DNA of 64,000 nucleotides from an uncultured Sulfitobacter sp. (GTDB taxonomy: Bacteria > Pseudomonadota > Alphaproteobacteria > Rhodobacterales > Rhodobacteraceae): assembly GCA_937138475.1 (NCBI GenBank), contig CAKZPD010000034.1, positions 156,087 to 220,086 of the forward strand. Reading direction: 5' to 3'. The position numbers and the translations under genes are program-made. Below, one piece after another: positions 60,142 to 64,000 of the stretch. Position 1 is the stretch's first letter; each line of letters starts with the position of its first letter. Below the pieces are notes generated by a model. The model had not been told where the DNA came from, did not search any database, and saw only the letters and a list, made by a program, of their open reading frames with translations.

Positions 60142-62793
60142 ATGGCTTTGGCAAGACTTGGGGGCTATAACGCGGGGGAGCCGCTTGCGGTCACGCAATC
60201 GGGCAGCACGCGGCTTGTGCGGCGGTTTGGCAATGGGGTGCGCCAAAATGCGCCCCGCGCCGGGGTGGATGATCGGGTCTATGTGTTCGACTTTGCCGAC
60301 GCGGCGGATATTGCCAGCGTTGCAATCCTGACCCAGCCGGCGGCGGGCCGGGTCAGTGTGCGGGCCGATAAGGCCATCGCCTATGTTGCCGCACCCGGCA
60401 GCACCGGGGTTTACAGTTTCACCGCCCGCGTGACCTATACCGATGGCCAGGTGGGCGACGACGCGTTTTCCATCGACCTGGACGCCAGCGACCAGCAAAA
60501 GCATTGGGGCGATGGGCTGGGCTATTATTACCTGCCCAAGGATGGCAACGGGCGCGCGATTGCTGAGCCGGGCGAGAACCACCGCAAATTTTATGTGGCC
60601 ACGGATGGCATGGACGCCGCCGCCATCGCGGCCCATGCCAGCGCCAATGGCGAACCAGGCACCACGGCGGGCGATGTGACCAACAGCTGGCTTGTGGCGC
60701 GGCCCCAATACGGCGGGTCCGAGGCGCTGGCCATCACGCCCGGCCTTCTAAGCGGAACGTCTTTGTGGCAATTCCAGACCCAAGCCCTCAGCCGGTCGCA
60801 CCATCTGTTATTTAAACGCGGCCAGACCTTTACACAGGCTTTCGCCCTGGCGCCATCCACAGCCCAGGGCGAAAGCCTGCGCCATCCGCTGCTTATCGGG
60901 GCCTGGGGAACCGGCGCCGCGCCGGTGCTTGAATTCGGAATGACGGTCGAAGGGGGGTCAAAATACATCGTGGCGCAGGATGTTGTTATGACTTCATCCG
61001 GGATCGTGGCAGGCAGCCACACCTTGCACGACAAGATCCGCTTTACCGAAGGCAGCGGCACCCAAAACAACCCCGGCCTTTCCTACTTGGACTGCCGCTA
61101 TCAGGACATTTGGGCGGCAGCGCCAGACGGCGGGGCCAGCGTCTGGCGACAGCATGTGGACCGGCGCGGCGGGTTTTACGGCGGCGGCGCGCAAAGCGGC
61201 ATCCTTTTGGAAAACTGTTTCTTTGATATCTGCGGCTGGAACCCCAGCTATAACCCCGCGACCGACGCCTATCCGGCCAGCCCCGGCATGGGGCCGAGCA
61301 TCTATTCCCATTGCGCCTATTTCAACAACAACGGCTGGAACATTACCGTGCGCGGCTGTGTGTTTGCCCGTGGGGCCTTGGGCGGGCTTAAAATGCGATC
61401 CGGCGGGCTGGTTGAGGATTGCGTGTTCATTGAAAACGGGTCGCACCTTTCCCTGCTTGGCGGCAATTTCTCGGAGGCCGGGCCGGTTGGTGAATATGGC
61501 ATTGCCAATGGCAACGTCCTGACCAGCGCCCTTTATGAGGAAGTCCAGCCCTGGACATCGGGGGGGCAGGACGGGAACCCATATACCTTTGGCGGCGGGT
61601 CGAATTTCCAAAACCCAACCGGGCTGGACAGCATCTTGGACAATATCATGGTGCATCTGGCCAACCCCAATGATGCGGCGGAAATCACCGCGCGGGGCCA
61701 TGGGCTTCGGGTTGGCCTAAGCGACGCGCTAAAGGGGTTTCCGCGCGGGGATTTCACCCGCAATGCCCACACCGAAGGCAACCGCCAATACAATTGGGGC
61801 GATGATATCGAAATCGGGGTGTCGGGGCTTAGCACTGCCACCATGGAGGCGACCACCGTGCAAAACTGGCTCGATGCGGAATTTGAAACCAGCGGCGCGA
61901 CCATTCAGACCGGGCTTGCGCAATGGCGGCAAGATGACAGCCCGGCGGATCGGGTGGCCTCTTTCCTTGCCTATTTCCGCAGTGGGTTCAGCGTGCCTTA
62001 TTCCACCCGCAGCGCGGCCACAGCGATGGTTTTTAGCCCCAATCAGCGGGGCGAGGGGCTGCGCTGGGACAATCGCCTGAATTGGCCAACCAATGACCTG
62101 GCGGGCCGATTTGCGGGCGATACGGTGGACCTTGCGGGCAATGTGGTGCATTTCGGCTTGCTGGATACCACCGTGGCCAGCGTCGATTTGCGCGGCGGGC
62201 TGTTGCGGGTCGATAGCGGGCGGCTGGTGGTCACTGGCACGCTGGCCAGCGATGGCGCCAGCCTGAGCGTGCAAAATTGCGGATGGCTGGCCGTGCCGGG
62301 CTATACCGGCGCCGGCGGGCTGGATGTGACGGTTTCAGACGGCGGGCGGTTTGAAAATCGCGGCGCCTGGACCGGGGCAAGCGATATGACCGTGACCGGC
62401 GGGCAAGCGATCCTGGCCGGGCCGGGGGGCAGCTTTACCGTGCCAAGCGGATCTGCTTTGGATGTGCAGGGCGGGCAGGTGGGCTTTGACGGCACCGGCG
62501 GCGGCGCGGCCACAATCACGATCAACGGCACCTTGGCGTTCACAGCCCAGGGCGGCGCGCTTGGCCAGATCAGCGAATTCCGCAGCGGCATGAACGGAAC
62601 CACCGCCCCGGATGTGGCCAGCACCGTGGCGCTAAATGGCGGGCTGGAAATCGACGTGACCGGCGTGGCGGCGGGGTCTTATGATCTGGTCGTTGCCGAT
62701 ACCGTCACCGGCAGCCCCACACCCACCATCACCGGCGGCAGCGGCAGCGTCAGCTATGCCACCGCTCGCAAGGTAATCCTGACTGTGACATAA
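60142..62793 (+). CDS. large beta-helix-like protein, function unknown
   Basis: This 883-aa protein shows many short Gly/Asn/Ser-rich strand repeats typical of right-handed parallel beta-helices, especially residues 240-480 (for example GGGAQSGILLENCFFDICGW and WNITVRGCVFARGALGGLKM) and 680-870. An N-terminal beta-sandwich-like part (VFDFADAADIASVAILTQPA) precedes. No signal peptide or membrane segment is seen. It is translationally coupled to the preceding large protein. Surface, tail-spike or polysaccharide-active functions are possible; none is supported by catalytic motifs I can see. Confidence 0.72.
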   Translation: MALARLGGYNAGEPLAVTQSGSTRLVRRFGNGVRQNAPRAGVDDRVYVFDFADAADIASVAILTQPAAGRVSVRADKAIAYVAAPGSTGVYSFTARVTYTDGQVGDDAFSIDLDASDQQKHWGDGLGYYYLPKDGNGRAIAEPGENHRKFYVATDGMDAAAIAAHASANGEPGTTAGDVTNSWLVARPQYGGSEALAITPGLLSGTSLWQFQTQALSRSHHLLFKRGQTFTQAFALAPSTAQGESLRHPLLIGAWGTGAAPVLEFGMTVEGGSKYIVAQDVVMTSSGIVAGSHTLHDKIRFTEGSGTQNNPGLSYLDCRYQDIWAAAPDGGASVWRQHVDRRGGFYGGGAQSGILLENCFFDICGWNPSYNPATDAYPASPGMGPSIYSHCAYFNNNGWNITVRGCVFARGALGGLKMRSGGLVEDCVFIENGSHLSLLGGNFSEAGPVGEYGIANGNVLTSALYEEVQPWTSGGQDGNPYTFGGGSNFQNPTGLDSILDNIMVHLANPNDAAEITARGHGLRVGLSDALKGFPRGDFTRNAHTEGNRQYNWGDDIEIGVSGLSTATMEATTVQNWLDAEFETSGATIQTGLAQWRQDDSPADRVASFLAYFRSGFSVPYSTRSAATAMVFSPNQRGEGLRWDNRLNWPTNDLAGRFAGDTVDLAGNVVHFGLLDTTVASVDLRGGLLRVDSGRLVVTGTLASDGASLSVQNCGWLAVPGYTGAGGLDVTVSDGGRFENRGAWTGASDMTVTGGQAILAGPGGSFTVPSGSALDVQGGQVGFDGTGGGAATITINGTLAFTAQGGALGQISEFRSGMNGTTAPDVASTVALNGGLEIDVTGVAAGSYDLVVADTVTGSPTPTITGGSGSVSYATARKVILTVT

Positions 62794-62832
62794 GGGCGGG
62801 GAAACCCGCGCAATCGCCCATGGTCGCCTGCG

Positions 62833-62920
62833 TCAGTAGGCAGCTGTTAAGATTATCTCGACCTCCAACTCTGGTCGCGCCAGCTTGGCCTCGCCGCAGG
62901 CGCGGGCCGGGGCATGGACC
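62833..62920 (-). pseudogene. RidA-family gene remnant (3' end only)
   Basis: Read on the minus strand this is HAPARACGEAKLARPELEVE followed by IILTAAY and a TGA stop at 62833-62835. ARAC-EAKLA-PEL-VEI is the closing segment of RidA/YjgF-type 2-aminoacrylate deaminases. The frame is broken upstream at a TAA and by IS sequence beginning about 62921, so only the last ~27 codons remain. Confidence 0.7.
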
Positions 62921-63370
62921 TGTTACGGAAATGCTCCGCTTCTTTGACCTGGTATTCTGCCACAAAGGACAGACATGATGGCATCGAACCCAACCGCAGA
63001 ATTCCGCGCAGAGGCAGTGCGGGTAACGTTGACCAGCGGGCTGCCGCAGAAACAGGTTGCAGCAGATATTGGCGTCGGCTTCTCGACGCTGAGACGTTGG
63101 ATTCAGCAAGATGGGCGCAATCCTGAGAAGCCAACCGGCCAGTCCAATCTCGAGCGCGAGATCGTCAAGCTGCGGAAAGAGAGTCGTGTGCTGCGGGACG
63201 GCATGGTGCTGCTCGCGCATATTCGTGACCAGTTTGCCCGGTCTCTCGGCAGCTATGGCCGGCCACGCATGACCGCGGAATTGAAAGAGTCAGGCCTGCC
63301 GGTCGGCCACCGCCGCGTCGGACGCTTGATGCGTGACATCTGTATTGCGGTTGTCCGCGGCGGCCATTAC
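62921..63370 (+). mobile_element. degenerate IS3-family insertion sequence
   Basis: This segment carries the IS3-like pseudogene at 62975-63350 and its leader, TGTTACGGAAATGCTCCGCT, which may be the left terminus. The right end is not visible; the boundary near 63370 is only approximate. Confidence 0.6.
62975..63350 (+). pseudogene. IS3-family transposase remnant (orfA fused to part of orfB)
   Basis: The frame begins as IS3 OrfA with a helix-turn-helix (FRAEAVRVTLTSGLPQKQVA, DIGVGFSTLRRWIQQD) and the leucine-rich LEREIVKLRKESRVLRDG. It then jumps directly into an OrfB-like HTH_21 stretch, VLLAHIRDQFARSLGSYGRP and RMTAELKESGLPVGHRRVGR. The DDE catalytic core is missing. This is a deletion derivative and cannot be an active transposase. 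Confidence 0.8.
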
Positions 63371-63610
63371 TTCGGATGTCACCGCATGGCCCGGGCGCGC
63401 GGGAATGATGGTTCGCAGAGAAACAGAGCCGGGGTCTCGCGAGCCGTCGCAGATGCCGCAATGACGTCGAGGATCGTTTCGACGGCGGTCTCGGAGGCCA
63501 GGATGCCGAGTTGAAGCTCCCGCTTGGCCCGCATCATGGGCTCCGGCAGCTGCAGTTCGTCTGATTTGTCCATGACGAAACGCTGTGTGCCCGGAAGCCG
63601 CGTCGTGTCC
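63371..63610. other. unassigned sequence between two IS remnants
   Basis: A 64-codon open frame on the minus strand (63379-63573, starting MDKSDELQLPEPMMRAKREL) is present but I do not recognise it. It could be a fragment of another mobile element. Nothing else is identifiable. Confidence 0.4.
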
Positions 63611-64000
63611 GTCGTCAGATAATTTGGGCCAACAGAGCGTTTTCGTTATTGGAGGCTCTGGCTCATCCTTGATTGAGTTTATGCGTTTTTAGTTTGGTGG
63701 CGCAAGCGCCGCTTGAGCATGGTCTTACGTTTGATCTCCTCTCGCTGTTTCAGGATCTGCTGATCGCGCCCGAAGTAGACATCGGCGGGCGTCAGGTTGC
63801 CGAGGCTCTCGTGGTATCGCCCGTTGTTGTAATAGTCGACGAAGGCCCCGATCTGGCGCTCGAGATCGCCGGGTAGGAAGTAGTGTTCGAGCAGGACGCG
63901 ATTTTTCATAGTCTGATGCCATCGCTCGATCTTGCCTTGGGTCTGTGGGTGGTATGGCGCGCCCCTGACGTGCTCCATGCCCTTTTCTTCGATGTAATCC
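63611..64000 (-). mobile_element. IS3-family insertion sequence, 3' part, runs off the window
   Basis: The element includes the C-terminal part of an OrfB transposase on the minus strand. The segment TCCGTCGTCAGATAATTTGG just downstream (63608-63629) may be its outer end, but I cannot confirm the inverted repeat because the other end lies outside the window. Confidence 0.6.
63679..64000 (-). CDS. IS3-family transposase OrfB, C-terminal part (partial)
   Basis: The frame stays open to the window edge; visible codons give DYIEEKGMEHVRGAPYHPQT, GKIERWHQTMKNRVLLEHYF, LPGDLERQIGAFVDYYNNGR and YHESLGNLTPADVYFGRDQ. PYHPQTQGKIERWHQTMKN carries the last Glu of the DDE catalytic triad. The 5' part, with the two Asp residues, is outside the window, so integrity cannot be judged. 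Confidence 0.88.
   Translation of the reverse strand, partial: DYIEEKGMEHVRGAPYHPQTQGKIERWHQTMKNRVLLEHYFLPGDLERQIGAFVDYYNNGRYHESLGNLTPADVYFGRDQQILKQREEIKRKTMLKRRLRHQTKNA

Noticed and set aside
63379..63573. 64-codon minus-strand open frame between IS remnants
   Set aside because: I could not link it to any family and there is no ribosome site to support translation; left as unassigned.
1..64000. CRISPR array
   Set aside because: No regularly spaced repeats with unique spacers were seen; the short repeats are dispersed and irregular.

Overview
This 64 kb window looks like chromosome of a Rhodobacteraceae (Roseobacter-group) alphaproteobacterium. The evidence is the fbcFBC-type cytochrome bc1 operon (petABC), the PetP/PetR regulator pair, an HvrA/Spb-like H-NS protein, a TPP-riboswitch thiBPQ operon, a tetrameric sarcosine-oxidase operon, a DctPQM TRAP transporter, and high-GC coding with characteristic short repeats at gene ends. 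These are inferences from protein motifs and gene order; no database search was run.

Layout. 0-5 kb: tail of an unidentified membrane protein, a CMD-family protein, an orphan Wzi-like outer-membrane protein, an acyl-CoA dehydrogenase/class III CoA-transferase pair and an SDR protein. 5-13.9 kb: xseB-ispA-dxs (isoprenoid precursors), petR-petP, ilvE, cobO, an EamA exporter and aroC. 13.9-19.4 kb: TPP riboswitch with thiBPQ, a lumazine synthase under an FMN riboswitch, a PaiB-like protein and a GST. 19.5-24.7 kb: petABC, mtaB-dapF and tRNA-Lys(TTT). 25-26.6 kb: a less GC-rich DUF4041/T5orf172 gene beside the tRNA, probably acquired. 26.6-31.4 kb: TetR gene divergent from a Tat-type flavin amine oxidase, then a LacI regulator and a YcaQ-like DNA glycosylase. 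31.3-40.3 kb: Asp/Glu-type racemase and MarR regulator divergent from an operon of D-amino-acid dehydrogenase, TRAP transporter, a BASS-like permease and pxpBCA (5-oxoprolinase); this looks like one catabolic system. 40.3-41.8 kb: LuxR-type response regulator, a 490-bp AT-rich gap with an orphan terminator, and an H-NS gene. 41.9-47 kb: soxBDAG, with an unusual delta subunit. 47-51.4 kb: HU, amn-ade purine salvage, a VOC protein. 51.4-57.4 kb: LysR regulator with a perfect palindromic operator, divergent from a class II aldolase, acyl-CoA dehydrogenase, ADP-forming acyl-CoA synthetase and enoyl-CoA hydratase. 57.6-62.8 kb: two very long repetitive proteins (Ig-like and beta-helix-like) without signal peptides. 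62.8-64 kb: IS3-family wreckage that has truncated a RidA-family gene.

The most interesting material is: the 31-40 kb D-amino acid/5-oxoproline cluster; a repeat family that follows stop codons and twice forms inverted pairs; the SoxD homologue that has lost the zinc cysteines; an orphan terminator in the AT-rich gap that may mark a small RNA; and clear operator-like palindromes for the MarR and LysR genes.
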